64,000 nucleotides of DNA. Origin: a filamentous cyanobacterium CCP2. Its GTDB lineage: Bacteria; Cyanobacteriota; Cyanobacteriia; Elainellales; Elainellaceae. The stretch's first letter is position 1. Every line of letters begins with the position of its first letter. Of this stretch, positions 25,905 to 34,858 are shown piece by piece. The stretch is taken from the NCBI GenBank assembly GCA_003003615.1, contig PVWD01000004.1:23831-87830 (forward strand), read 5' to 3'. A program made the position numbers and the translations under genes. The notes beneath the pieces are model-generated. The model saw only the letters and a program-made list of their open reading frames with translations, searched no databases and had not been told where the DNA came from.

Positions 25905-28480
25905 CAAAACTGTACAGAGATGTTTGCCAACACGGTGAGAGGAGCTTGGGGCGTAATGAAAAATCCTTGTGTGTTGTAGTACTCAACATCGAAAAGATTT
26001 TTGATGTTTACAGCAGCTTGCCAATTATCGCGTCGATAAAAGAGACGGGCATCAGTACGGAAATAGGAAGGAAGTTGAACATCTGTATTGGGTAATCGCG
26101 CTTCGCGTTCATCAACGAAAACTAGACCCAGACCAAATCCTAACCCTTGTAAATCTCCACTCTGAAGTTCATAGGTCGTCCATAGACTAGCCGTATTTCT
26201 GGGAATTCCAGCCAGACGATCGCCTTCTGGGATATCGTTATCTTCGCTGACAAAAGCATCAGTAAGGGCATAGGTGGCAATGATATTCCAACCGGGCAAC
26301 ACCTCTCCCGTCAGGTCGAACTCAATCCCTCGGCTGGTTTGCGCTCCGGTTTGAATGCTGAAATTAGGATCTTCTGGGTCAGTCGTTAGAACGTTTCGTC
26401 GAGTGAGATGGTAGAGTGCCAGGGTCGCAGAGAGGCGATCGTCAAAAAATTCCTGTTTGACTCCAATTTCAAATTGTTCTCCCCGTTCAGGTTCAAAGAC
26501 TTCTCCGGTACGGCTGCTGCCCCCAAAAATATTGGGTGTGAAGGCATTCGACCAATTGAAGTAGAGCGACGTATCCTCACCGGGTTGATACACTAACCCC
26601 AAGCGAGGCGAAAAAGCAGTATCGGATTCCTCGTTATTAGTGATATCGTTCAGGGTGTCCCGATAGAAGGAATCATTAAAATCGAGCCGTCCTCCCGCTA
26701 ACACAATCAAATCGGGCGTGAGATAGATTAAATCCTGTACATAAATACCAATATTTCGAGTGCCATATTCTTCAAAGAAGCTCGGCTCAAACGCTCCTGG
26801 CTCGGCACCATAATCCGGATCAAAGATATCAATCGGATCGAGAGGTGCATTAAAAAAGTCATAGGCAAATTTGTAGCGAGCGTATTCAACGCCAAATAGG
26901 ACATTATGTGCGATTGATCCGGTGTTGAATTCGCCAATCACTTCCGTTTGAACAGAATAGTTTTCTTGGAATTCATCTGTTCGATTAGCCTGACGGGTAA
27001 GCGTTCGACCATCCGGTTCGAGGAACGGTGCTGAGAAATTGCCCAGCGTAACTTCATTAATGCCACCATTAATGATCAAACCACCAAACCCCTGACGGAT
27101 ACGCCACTGATCATTAAAGCGGTGCTCGAAGTTGTAGCCAAAGTAATAGGAATCAAACTCTGCACGGCTAAAATCGGGTTCACCTAGAAATCGGCTAATC
27201 GGCAAATCAAAGATAACATCAGAGGGAAAAAAGCCGCGATCGAATACATAATCGTAGTTTTGATATTCAAACTCTGTGGTGAGGGTGGTACGCGGACTAA
27301 TGTTCCAGGTTAGCACTGGAGCCACAAAAACACTCTGGCTTTCATTAAAGTCACGAAAACTATCAGCATTGGTATAGGCAAAATTGAGCCGATACAGCAA
27401 AAAATCATCTTCGGTAAGGGGGCCTGTCAGGTCAACGGTAGAGCGGTAGAATCCATAGTTGCCGATCGTGCCATCAACTTCATAACGCGGCTCTGCCAGA
27501 GGACGTTCTGTAACCGTATTGACGACTCCACTCAGGTTAAACCCGCCTCCATACAGCACAGAAGCTGGGCCTCTCAAAAATTCAACTCGCTCCACATTCG
27601 CCGGATCGCGGGGACTGATGAACGTGAAGTCGCGAAATCCATTGCGGAAACTTTCCCCAGTATTGAATCCCCGGATGTAGTAGTCATTCGATGGCAACCC
27701 GCCATACCCCGAATAGGGTTCCACACCGGGAACATTGTCCGCCAGTTCAGTTAAACGAACGATTTGTCGATCGTCAATGACTTGGCGAGGAATCACTTGA
27801 AGCGTCAGGGGAATATCGCTTAAGGGTGCTTCAATGCGGGTTCCTGTGGTTGCAGTTGAAGGGTTATAGCCCTCATCCTGTTCTCCTGCAACGACAATCT
27901 GAATGGCTTCCTCCTCCGTGCTGGCAGTTTCCATTCCCGGAGTTATACTCAACACAAATGACTGTGAACTTGTATTCACCTGAGCCGTTGGGGGAGCCTC
28001 TGTTCCCGTAATGGCAATGCGAACGCCATCTCCACGCGGGACAACCGTCACCAAGGCGATCGATTCTGCGGGGTTGGCTGCCTGAAAGGTTTCTCCGTCT
28101 GGGAGAGCAAGTACCACATTGGGAATATCGGCAATCAGGGCATTTCCGACGATCGAAGTCGTAACAGCAGGCAACTCTCCTGTCGTTTCCAGCACGAGTT
28201 CTAATTCATCGGCGATCGGATTCACTTGAACACCCGTAATTTGAATTATGGACTGAGCCAGCCATTCTTCAACGGTAGAGGCAGACGGCTCCATCTCCTG
28301 CAAACGGGGCATCTCATCCCCCTGAACCACTTCGGGTAATTTATCCTGTTGCGACTCAGATACAGCATGACGGGTTAAACCGCCATTCCCTGAAACTGCT
28401 CCCTCTGCCCAAACCGGAAGGGCGATCGGTGCAATTAATCCAGTTATCCACAAGCCCAACAGCAGTTTTGTTTTCCCCAT
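25904..28480 (-). CDS. AMIN-domain TonB-dependent siderophore receptor, module A
   Basis: Outer-membrane gated channel for a ferric siderophore, 858 residues from the ATG at 28480, which has GGAGGA upstream; the in-frame GTG at 28492 is less likely. Order: signal peptide (LLLGLWITGLIAPIALPVWA), AMIN domain at about residues 80-182 (QITGVQVN ... VRIAITGTEAPPT), a TonB-box-like stretch AIQIVVAGEQ at 192-201, a plug at about 215-330 (VERVEFLRGPASVLYGGG, GVVNTVTERPL), and a 22-strand-type barrel ending in ISVQF with the terminal Phe. The AMIN domain should bind peptidoglycan. It is followed directly by fecB and preceded by an araC gene. Confidence 0.95.
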   Translation of the reverse strand: MGKTKLLLGLWITGLIAPIALPVWAEGAVSGNGGLTRHAVSESQQDKLPEVVQGDEMPRLQEMEPSASTVEEWLAQSIIQITGVQVNPIADELELVLETTGELPAVTTSIVGNALIADIPNVVLALPDGETFQAANPAESIALVTVVPRGDGVRIAITGTEAPPTAQVNTSSQSFVLSITPGMETASTEEEAIQIVVAGEQDEGYNPSTATTGTRIEAPLSDIPLTLQVIPRQVIDDRQIVRLTELADNVPGVEPYSGYGGLPSNDYYIRGFNTGESFRNGFRDFTFISPRDPANVERVEFLRGPASVLYGGGFNLSGVVNTVTERPLAEPRYEVDGTIGNYGFYRSTVDLTGPLTEDDFLLYRLNFAYTNADSFRDFNESQSVFVAPVLTWNISPRTTLTTEFEYQNYDYVFDRGFFPSDVIFDLPISRFLGEPDFSRAEFDSYYFGYNFEHRFNDQWRIRQGFGGLIINGGINEVTLGNFSAPFLEPDGRTLTRQANRTDEFQENYSVQTEVIGEFNTGSIAHNVLFGVEYARYKFAYDFFNAPLDPIDIFDPDYGAEPGAFEPSFFEEYGTRNIGIYVQDLIYLTPDLIVLAGGRLDFNDSFYRDTLNDITNNEESDTAFSPRLGLVYQPGEDTSLYFNWSNAFTPNIFGGSSRTGEVFEPERGEQFEIGVKQEFFDDRLSATLALYHLTRRNVLTTDPEDPNFSIQTGAQTSRGIEFDLTGEVLPGWNIIATYALTDAFVSEDNDIPEGDRLAGIPRNTASLWTTYELQSGDLQGLGFGLGLVFVDEREARLPNTDVQLPSYFRTDARLFYRRDNWQAAVNIKNLFDVEYYNTQGFFITPQAPLTVLANISVQF

Positions 28481-28538
28481 AGTTCCTCCCACGACACTCT
28501 TTCACCCACTCACAATGCCAAAAGCAGGTAAATATGAA

Positions 28539-28553
28539 TGGGAATAAATCTCA
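28539..28553 (-). promoter_or_regulatory. Fur-like box before receptor A
   Basis: On the minus strand the 15-mer TGAGATTTATTCCCA matches 10 of 14 positions of the 7-1-7 Fur model TGATAATNATTATCA. It lies 59 bp upstream of the receptor start and touches a possible -10 hexamer (TAGATG, 28552-28557). This is the weakest of the Fur-like sites listed. Confidence 0.4.
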
Positions 28554-28583
28554 TCTAATGAGGATAGGGGATCAGGGCGATCG

Positions 28584-28623
28584 GATTTTGCCCGAAACGG
28601 ATTTTTATTTGCCTAAAACGGAT
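28584..28623 (-). promoter_or_regulatory. AraC-type tandem operator, module A (21-bp repeat)
   Basis: Two direct copies, GATTTTGCCCGAAACGGAT (28584-28602) and TTATTTGCCTAAAACGGAT (28605-28623), have their CGGAT cores exactly 21 bp apart. They lie between araC and the receptor gene; the distal copy touches the araC stop codon. The same arrangement occurs in all five modules. Probable binding site of the adjacent AraC protein, one half-site per monomer. Confidence 0.8.
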
Positions 28624-29645
28624 CACGCCCGTTTTAAGCCCATTCGATAAGTTCTGGGGCTAACGTCGAACTGTCGCTTAAACGCATCACAAAAACGGCT
28701 TTGGCTGGTGTATCCCACCCTTTGTGCAACCCCTGCCACACTTAAGTTTGAGTCGGCTAAAAGTTGCTTAGCCTGAATCATCCTCTGCGTTTGCAAGTAG
28801 CCAAACACGGTCGTTCCAAAAACCTGACGAAATCCTTGCTTGAGCTTGTAATCATTCAACCCGACTTGCCGCGCTAAATCTAGCAATGACGGAGGATACT
28901 CCAGACTTTGGATTAATATCTCTCTAGCGTGGTGCAGTCGTTCAATCTCATCTGGACGTAGTGAACGAGGGAGTTTATTGATTGAATTGGTTTGGTGCTC
29001 TGTCCACTGGTAAATCTGTAACGCCAGCAGTTCTAAAACTTTGCTTTCCAGATAAAGCCGTTTCATTGTTCCCTGGTAAGGGCACTCTAAAATTTGCTGT
29101 AGTGCTGTCTGCATCGCAGGCGTAATCCGCCCGATCGATTGATGAAACCGATCGCCTTCATCTCCTTCTAGCAAACGCTGAAGTGGTAACGGCAGTTTAC
29201 TGTTTTCTGAGTCAAATATGGTTAACAAATGAGGATCAAATTCAAGGCGAATGAGATGCATTCGCTGATTGGCAAAAAACTGCTCTGTTTCCAGGATATC
29301 GGGTAGGAAAAACAAATAGTTGTAGCCTGCTTTCTCAATGTAATCTTCAGGAATTCCTGGAACGTTTGGCGTTAATACCCGATGAAAGCCATCCAAATAA
29401 AACTTGGAAACTAAAGTTTTATAGTTCGAGTGATCGGATTCTTGACTTAAGTCAGCATAGTAGTAATCATCGATCCTTTCAAAGCAGAGTTCAGGACGAA
29501 AGGACATCAGCCAAAATTGTTCCCTAGCAAACTGATGTTCATGCTGCTCAATGCGATCGTATCCGTCACAGCATTCGACGACCACACTCTGACTTAAATT
29601 TTGCTGCCGTAATTCGGAAAACTCCTGTTCATAAAGCTTTGTCAT
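28623..29645 (-). CDS. AraC-family regulator (PchR-like), module A
   Basis: The 340-residue protein has an N-terminal ligand-sensing region of about 220 residues and a C-terminal double helix-turn-helix. First HTH: SLLDLARQVGLNDYKLKQGF. Second HTH: LSVAGVAQRVGYTSQSRFCD, ending in the family signature FDVSPRTYR. PchR-type proteins bind a ferric siderophore and activate its receptor gene. The second recognition helix carries QSRF, as in modules B and E. It lies 32 bp after the Suc_Fer gene in the same direction, so a shared transcript is likely, with the receptor promoter downstream of its stop. Confidence 0.93.
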   Translation of the reverse strand: MTKLYEQEFSELRQQNLSQSVVVECCDGYDRIEQHEHQFAREQFWLMSFRPELCFERIDDYYYADLSQESDHSNYKTLVSKFYLDGFHRVLTPNVPGIPEDYIEKAGYNYLFFLPDILETEQFFANQRMHLIRLEFDPHLLTIFDSENSKLPLPLQRLLEGDEGDRFHQSIGRITPAMQTALQQILECPYQGTMKRLYLESKVLELLALQIYQWTEHQTNSINKLPRSLRPDEIERLHHAREILIQSLEYPPSLLDLARQVGLNDYKLKQGFRQVFGTTVFGYLQTQRMIQAKQLLADSNLSVAGVAQRVGYTSQSRFCDAFKRQFDVSPRTYRMGLKRA

Positions 29646-29677
29646 TTTAAGTCCGTCATTCGATTCGCTTTAGTTGT

Positions 29678-30658
29678 TTAACTTACCTCTATCAGTACAG
29701 GAGAAGATTCCTTGAGTGCTTCAATCCGGTACTGCTCAACCAGAGATGTCTTTTCACTATTACATGAGCCTTTCAGGTATAGTATTTTCGCTTCGTCTAG
29801 CAAAATTGTTGCAGTATAGTGATATCGATCGCCCTCTGGCGTTTCCACAACTAACTCAACCTGATTCACGCTTTCATCTTCATTGCGTTCTAGTACACGA
29901 CCTTCCAATCGATAGTTAAACCATTCCCAATTGCGATTCAGTATTATTTCCCGCTCCAAGACTTGAACCGCCCAAGGCAACATTCCACACCCCCGGTATT
30001 GTTGCGTAATCCAGTCAAGATCACCCGTTTGGGTCAGAATAGAGGAGATTGATTCTGGAGTTAGGTAGCCATAGTAGCGCGCATCAGGGAAGGTGACTGC
30101 TGTCGGAGCCATGCGATGTCCACCAATGTGGCTGGCTTGCCAGATGCGAATGTTACCTAAAGACAAATCATCAACCACCTTTTGCGCCTGGTGGTAAATA
30201 GAATTGCCAAAGCGGGCACAACACCGATCGCGGCTGCCGTGAGTACAAATTAAGATATCTCTGGTGGAATCCTCGATCGGTAATCCATCAATGGGTTTTT
30301 CCATCAAATAGCGTTTAATTAAAGGTGCCGCCGCCTGAATATCAGCCAGGTGAAATTCTCGCTTGGCATAACGGTTTGATAGACCAGACTGTTTGTGAAA
30401 GATGAGCAACCTGGTGTAATCTTCTTGCTTCAGGTGTTCATTATGGATGAGCAAAAAGCGAGTTTGGAAGCGATCGTAGTCATCGTAGATTGCTTCGCTG
30501 AGTTCGCGGAGGTTATCCGGAATCCCTTTAGACTCCATATCGTTGGATGCCCAGGGGGGCGAACATTCGATCGCCACATAAATCTGGTGTTCCGAGGCAG
30601 AGCCAATAATATCCACTCCAGATTCGCGGGACTGCTCAGCGCAGAAAAAGTTTTCCAT
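29678..30658 (-). CDS. Suc_Fer-like thioredoxin-fold [2Fe-2S] protein, module A
   Basis: The 326-residue member of the sucrase/ferredoxin-like family has an N-terminal conserved Cys region (FFCAEQSRESGVDIIGSA) and a C-terminal thioredoxin-like ferredoxin core (DILICTHGSRDRCCARFGNS and ASHIGGHRMAPTAVTFPDARYYGYL). The Cys and His residues of this core are the likely cluster ligands. The family name comes from an early sucrase report, but sequence points to redox chemistry. Here it heads the minus-strand unit araC-receptor-fecB, behind a Fur-like site, so a role in reductive iron release from siderophores is plausible (inference). It is clearly more diverged than the copies in modules D and E. 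Confidence 0.85.
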   Translation of the reverse strand: MENFFCAEQSRESGVDIIGSASEHQIYVAIECSPPWASNDMESKGIPDNLRELSEAIYDDYDRFQTRFLLIHNEHLKQEDYTRLLIFHKQSGLSNRYAKREFHLADIQAAAPLIKRYLMEKPIDGLPIEDSTRDILICTHGSRDRCCARFGNSIYHQAQKVVDDLSLGNIRIWQASHIGGHRMAPTAVTFPDARYYGYLTPESISSILTQTGDLDWITQQYRGCGMLPWAVQVLEREIILNRNWEWFNYRLEGRVLERNEDESVNQVELVVETPEGDRYHYTATILLDEAKILYLKGSCNSEKTSLVEQYRIEALKESSPVLIEVS

Positions 30659-30713
30659 GAGCTAACCTTTCTCATTTCTACCAAAACGTGATCAATATAG
30701 GAGCCAATCAGAT

Positions 30714-30732
30714 GCGAATTATTATCATTTAT
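30714..30732. promoter_or_regulatory. Fur-like box in the divergent promoter region
   Basis: The reverse complement of 30714-30732, ATAAATGATAATAATTCGC, matches 13 of 19 positions of the classical Fur box, with an unbroken central AATGATAAT. It lies 56 bp upstream of the Suc_Fer gene and about 215 bp upstream of the divergent Rieske oxygenase gene. It could make both iron-regulated. Confidence 0.6.
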
Positions 30733-30948
30733 TTGCGATCGTTCGTCAATGGAGACAGCAGTGCGTTGAGGTTGCTACGGAACAGATGCTTTCCTCAAGT
30801 TACATCTAGCCAAACTTGCGCCTCGATCTTTAGTTTGAGTTAATACATTTCTTGACGGAAGGAGCTTGTTAAACTATCAAGGAATTGCTGTCGCGATTTC
30901 TTTCCGTTTCGATTGCCCATTGATTCACACCAACAATTGCTGAGCCAC

Positions 30949-32109
30949 ATGATCAACTATCAACTTGGGAAGATTGAGAAAACTGAGAAATCTAGTACCT
31001 TTTTACTGGAATGGCAACCACAACCCCTGGAACAAGCCACAACCCTCCCAGCCGAAATGTATTTAGATCCAGCAATTTACCAGTTAGAGAAAGAGCGGAT
31101 CTTCGGAAAAACCTGGTATTACGTCGGACATCTCAACCAGTTAAATGGGGCTGGTTCCTACTTTACCGTTGACATTGCCGAGCAACCCTTAGTCATTCTC
31201 AAGAATAAAGCAGGGGAACTGCGAGCTTTCTTCAATATTTGTACGCATCGAGGCGGGCCGTTAGCAACGGGTAGTGGTAACTGTAATCGGCTGACCTGTC
31301 TTTACCATGCTTGGAGCTTTGATTTGGATGGCAACCTGCGGTATGCACCCGACATGGAATCAGCCCACAGTTTTGATAGTGCAGCTCACTCATTAACGTC
31401 TGTCAAAGTAGAGACTTGGGGCCCCTTTATTTTTGTTAACCTTGATCCTCATGCACAGCCCCTAGCAACAAAGCTAGCTGAACTACCAGAAATGTTTCAG
31501 CGATACCAATTTACCAATCTTGCCAGAGTTCATACCGTTGATTACAACACTGAGGTGAATTGGAAAGTTTTCAATGAAATCACAGTTGAAGGATACCATG
31601 AACCGATAGTCCATCAAGCCACTTTAGGACATTTTCAGGATTGTAATGGCATTGTTGGAGAGGCAAAACATTACTACTATTTACAACATTCTCCGTTGGA
31701 TTTTGATTACCAGCTAAATTCCGGATTTGAATCAGGGCTATACATTGACACCCTTAATCAATATGAAATGGAGCACTTTCAAATTGTGTGCTTGTTTCCA
31801 AACTTCACCCTAATCATGAGTCCAAATCACTGCGCCACCTTTTTGATTGATCCACAAGGCATTAAGAAAACGCACGTGCGCCTTGATCTGCTTGTTCCTG
31901 ATACAGAAGCAGCCAAATCATCAAAAAACCTGGAATCATTGATTCAGTTCTATGCTGATTTGATGCAGGAAGACTTTGATTTTGTCCCAACTGTGCAAAA
32001 AAGAATTCAATCGCTCCATTATCGCCCAGGACGACTTTCACCGAAGCGAGAAATGGGGGTACATTTATATCAAGAGCTTGTCATGAAGCACATTCTTGAG
32101 AAAGAATAG
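30949..32109 (+). CDS. Rieske-type non-haem iron oxygenase, large subunit
   Basis: The ATG at 30949 gives 386 residues; a TTG at 30913 would add twelve. The Rieske [2Fe-2S] motif C-x-H...C-x-x-H is seen in NICTHRGGPLATG ... LTCLYHAWSFDLDG. The catalytic mononuclear-iron region is NWKVFNEITVEGYHEPIVHQ, with the Y-H-x4-H pair. This is the ring-hydroxylating-oxygenase alpha-subunit fold, used for hydroxylation or demethylation of small molecules. No reductase is encoded nearby; a Suc_Fer ferredoxin-like gene lies divergently across a Fur-like site. Substrate unknown: possibly a siderophore precursor, or an aromatic compound delivered by the neighbouring binding proteins. Confidence 0.9.
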   Translation: MINYQLGKIEKTEKSSTFLLEWQPQPLEQATTLPAEMYLDPAIYQLEKERIFGKTWYYVGHLNQLNGAGSYFTVDIAEQPLVILKNKAGELRAFFNICTHRGGPLATGSGNCNRLTCLYHAWSFDLDGNLRYAPDMESAHSFDSAAHSLTSVKVETWGPFIFVNLDPHAQPLATKLAELPEMFQRYQFTNLARVHTVDYNTEVNWKVFNEITVEGYHEPIVHQATLGHFQDCNGIVGEAKHYYYLQHSPLDFDYQLNSGFESGLYIDTLNQYEMEHFQIVCLFPNFTLIMSPNHCATFLIDPQGIKKTHVRLDLLVPDTEAAKSSKNLESLIQFYADLMQEDFDFVPTVQKRIQSLHYRPGRLSPKREMGVHLYQELVMKHILEKE

Positions 32110-32147
32110 GTTGCTGCTTAAAAACAATCTCTCTGCCGCGTTATAGA

Positions 32148-32294
32148 ACCGTCAACGAGACTAAGCACTGGTTGGATGTATCCATTTTGCATTTGCGTGA
32201 CAAATCGCTCATTGGCAGGCAAGAGGTCTGCGCTACGAAAATCGATCTATTTGCATAAATGGGTGTTCTCGTGCTAATTAATCTCGTTGACGGT
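32148..32294. repeat. MITE-like inverted-repeat element
   Basis: The 15-bp ends ACCGTCAACGAGACT (32148-32162) and AATCTCGTTGACGGT (32280-32294) are inverted copies matching at 14 of 15 positions. Partial complementarity continues inward (AGCAC...GTGCT, and CATTTTGCA against TGCATAAATG). No reading frame. The 147-bp element occupies most of the gap between the convergent oxygenase and binding-protein genes. Confidence 0.55.
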
Positions 32295-32310
32295 ATGCAA
32301 TTTTTAAAAC

Positions 32311-33357
32311 TCAAGCATTGTTTGCCGCAATGACAAATTGTGGATCAATGTATTGAGTAATATCTAGAGTGTTTTGAATTTGCCCTTGCCCTTCGAGGAA
32401 TTCTGAAATTTCCGTTAGAGGTTTCACTAAATGCAAATCACTTTGAGCATTGCTCAACATTTCAACATTAGTTTGTAGATTAGGAAGATTCACCCCTTGG
32501 AGTTGTTGTTCAACTTCTTGCGGCTCAATTTCAAGACGGCTCGCTACAATGCTTAAGGCTTCATTGGTATTCGTATTCAAGAACTCTAAACCTTTAAAAA
32601 CACCATTTATAAACCCTTGAACCGCCTCAGGGTTGCTAACAATGAATTCGTTACTGAAATAGTAAAGGTCAACAATTGCCGTTGGCATCATAGAGGTGTC
32701 ATAAATGACGCGACCATCTGTTTGAACAGCATTTGCTTCGTCTGATAAAGGAGGGTAGGAGTAGGCAACATCGACATTACCTGCTTTATAGGCAGCAGCA
32801 GCAGTTTCAGGAGATACATCAACAATTTGTACATCCGATTCGCTTAATCCGACTTCCGCTAGAACTTGTAGCAGAAAGAAATGTCCAAGACCACCCTTTT
32901 GCACGCCAATCCGCTTTCCTCGAAGGTCATTAATTGTTGCAACACTGTTTCTGGCTAGAAACACATCAGCACCATTGGATGTATCCATGACTCCAACAAT
33001 CCGGAAGTCTACCCCCTGGTCTGCCTGTAAAACGGCTTCAGAACCGGCTGAGAACATCCCTTGTAGCTGACCAATGGCAAAAGCAGGAAAGGCTTCAGCC
33101 ATAGAACTATAGGTTCTAACCGATAAATCGAGTCCTTCTTCCTGGAAAAAATTCTTTGCTTCAGCAATGTAAATCGGAGCACAGCCAATCCAAGCGGTAA
33201 TTCCAAAGGAGACAGAAGTAAGATTTTCTGCTGTAGGAGTGGAGAGCGTTTGTGCTGCTCGACCACAAGCGTGTAATCCGGTAGCGGCAGCAGTTCCAGC
33301 CATGAACCGGAGGGCTTGACGACGAGTCCAGCGTTGATGTAAAAGAATGTTCTTCAT
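32311..33357 (-). CDS. Tat-exported NMT1/SsuA-like solute-binding lipoprotein
   Basis: The ATG at 33357 (MKNILLHQRWTRRQALRFMA) is preferred to a start 63 bp upstream, because it places the twin-arginine motif T-R-R-Q-A-L near the N-terminus. A lipobox T-G-L-H-A-C follows. 348 residues. The body matches NitT/TauT/NMT1-type binding proteins: SFGITAWIGCAPIYIAEAKN, GKRIGVQKGGLGHFFLLQVL and AYKAGNVDVAYSYPPL. Proteins of this family bind nitrate, sulfonates, pyrimidines or other small anions; the ligand here is unknown. A close paralogue lies 312 bp upstream on the same strand. No permease or ATPase is nearby. Confidence 0.88.
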   Translation of the reverse strand: MKNILLHQRWTRRQALRFMAGTAAATGLHACGRAAQTLSTPTAENLTSVSFGITAWIGCAPIYIAEAKNFFQEEGLDLSVRTYSSMAEAFPAFAIGQLQGMFSAGSEAVLQADQGVDFRIVGVMDTSNGADVFLARNSVATINDLRGKRIGVQKGGLGHFFLLQVLAEVGLSESDVQIVDVSPETAAAAYKAGNVDVAYSYPPLSDEANAVQTDGRVIYDTSMMPTAIVDLYYFSNEFIVSNPEAVQGFINGVFKGLEFLNTNTNEALSIVASRLEIEPQEVEQQLQGVNLPNLQTNVEMLSNAQSDLHLVKPLTEISEFLEGQGQIQNTLDITQYIDPQFVIAANNA

Positions 33358-33669
33358 AGGGTGTCTTGCATGATTTAGTAAATCTGAGGCTTGTTCATTG
33401 CACCCGATACTAAAGCGCACCCTGTTCGCTTACTGATTTGGCGATGTTGTTTTCAGCACCTTCAGAATTATTTCAATTTCCTCACCCAAACAACAGCATC
33501 AGGAAAATTCCTATTCTTCTTTAACCTTGAATTTGGCAAAATGAGTAGAGACCCCAATGGAAATTGAGACTTTGAAACCTTCTATGCGTTTTTTGCAAGG
33601 ACATCCGATCGCTATATCATTGATAGTTTAATGAAATAACTATCAACCTGAAGGACAATGAACCAACTG

Positions 33670-34722
33670 TTAAGTATCATTGCTCAACGCCATAACAAAT
33701 TGTGGGTCAATATATTGGGCTGCATCTGGAACCGTTTCAATTTGCCCTTGCGCTTCCAAAAACGCTCCGATTTCGTTCAGGGATTTAGCAACATACAAAT
33801 CGCTTTCAGTATTACTCAACATCTCAATATTGGTTTGCAAGTCAGGTAAGTCAACTCCCTCCAATTGTGTTTTAAGCTCATCCGGCGTAATTTCAAGGGG
33901 TTTCGCGGCGATCGCAGCTGCTTCATCGGGATTGGTTTCAAGAAAATCTAAAGCTTTGAAGACTCCGTTGACAAATGCTTGCACGGCTTGGGGATTGCTT
34001 TCGATAAAGTCCGATCGAAATGCATATACATCGACGATCGCCGTTGGCATCCGAGCAGTATCGTAGATGGTGCGCCCATCTTTTTGAACCGCATTGGCTT
34101 CTTCAACGAAAGGAGAATAGGAATAAACAATGTCGATATTCCCAGCTTGATAGGCGGCAGCAGCGGCATCCGGCAACATATTGACGATCGTGACATCATT
34201 TTCACTGAGTCCTGCTTCAGCCAAAACCTGTAATAGGAAAAAGTGGCCAACGCCTCCTTGCTGAACACCAATTTGCTTACCCCTGAAGTCCTGGATGTCT
34301 GCAATACTGTTTCGTGCCAAGATTGCATCAGCCCCAACAGAGGTATCCATAATTGCCACAATGCGGTAGTCCGCTCCTCTGGAAGCCAATAGTTGAGCTT
34401 CTGCCGCAGCTAATAAACTGCCCTGAATTTCTCCTGTCAAGAAGACCGGAAAGCTTTCAGCGACGCTAGGGAAGATCTTTAGATCAAAGTCCAATGCTTC
34501 GTCTTGAAAAAATCCCTGTTCCTGAGCAATGTAAATCGCAGTATTCCCAATCCAAGGGGTCGTTCCAAAAGAAACAGCAGTCGAATTCGTTTCCGTTGAG
34601 GCATCAGATGTTGTTGTGGCAGATCGAGCACAAGCATTCAGTCCTACACTACTGGCGGCTCCGGCAATAAACCAGAGAGCTTGGCGACGAGTCCAGTGTT
34701 GATACGATGAAACTTGATTCAT
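33670..34722 (-). CDS. Tat-exported NMT1/SsuA-like solute-binding lipoprotein, paralogue
   Basis: The ATG at 34722 has a GAGAG ribosome site and gives 350 residues, beginning MNQVSSYQHWTRRQALWFIA with a twin-arginine motif and the lipobox V-G-L-N-A-C. The body aligns with the downstream paralogue almost throughout: SFGTTPWIGNTAIYIAQEQG, GKQIGVQQGGVGHFFLLQVL and AYQAGNIDIVYSYSPF. So this is a tandem duplication kept as two intact copies, probably with different ligand preference. Fold and lipid anchor suggest periplasmic solute capture or sensing. No ABC membrane components are encoded in this window. Confidence 0.88.
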   Translation of the reverse strand: MNQVSSYQHWTRRQALWFIAGAASSVGLNACARSATTTSDASTETNSTAVSFGTTPWIGNTAIYIAQEQGFFQDEALDFDLKIFPSVAESFPVFLTGEIQGSLLAAAEAQLLASRGADYRIVAIMDTSVGADAILARNSIADIQDFRGKQIGVQQGGVGHFFLLQVLAEAGLSENDVTIVNMLPDAAAAAYQAGNIDIVYSYSPFVEEANAVQKDGRTIYDTARMPTAIVDVYAFRSDFIESNPQAVQAFVNGVFKALDFLETNPDEAAAIAAKPLEITPDELKTQLEGVDLPDLQTNIEMLSNTESDLYVAKSLNEIGAFLEAQGQIETVPDAAQYIDPQFVMALSNDT

Positions 34723-34858
34723 TGGTGCTCTCACCCTTAATTAGGTCGGCCACTACTATACGTTATCTGCACGAATGACATAAAGTAGCCAATGTTACTG
34801 CTTGCTAACAACTTATTCTCGATTCTCAGTACTGATCAATTAAGTTGAGCAAGATGGG

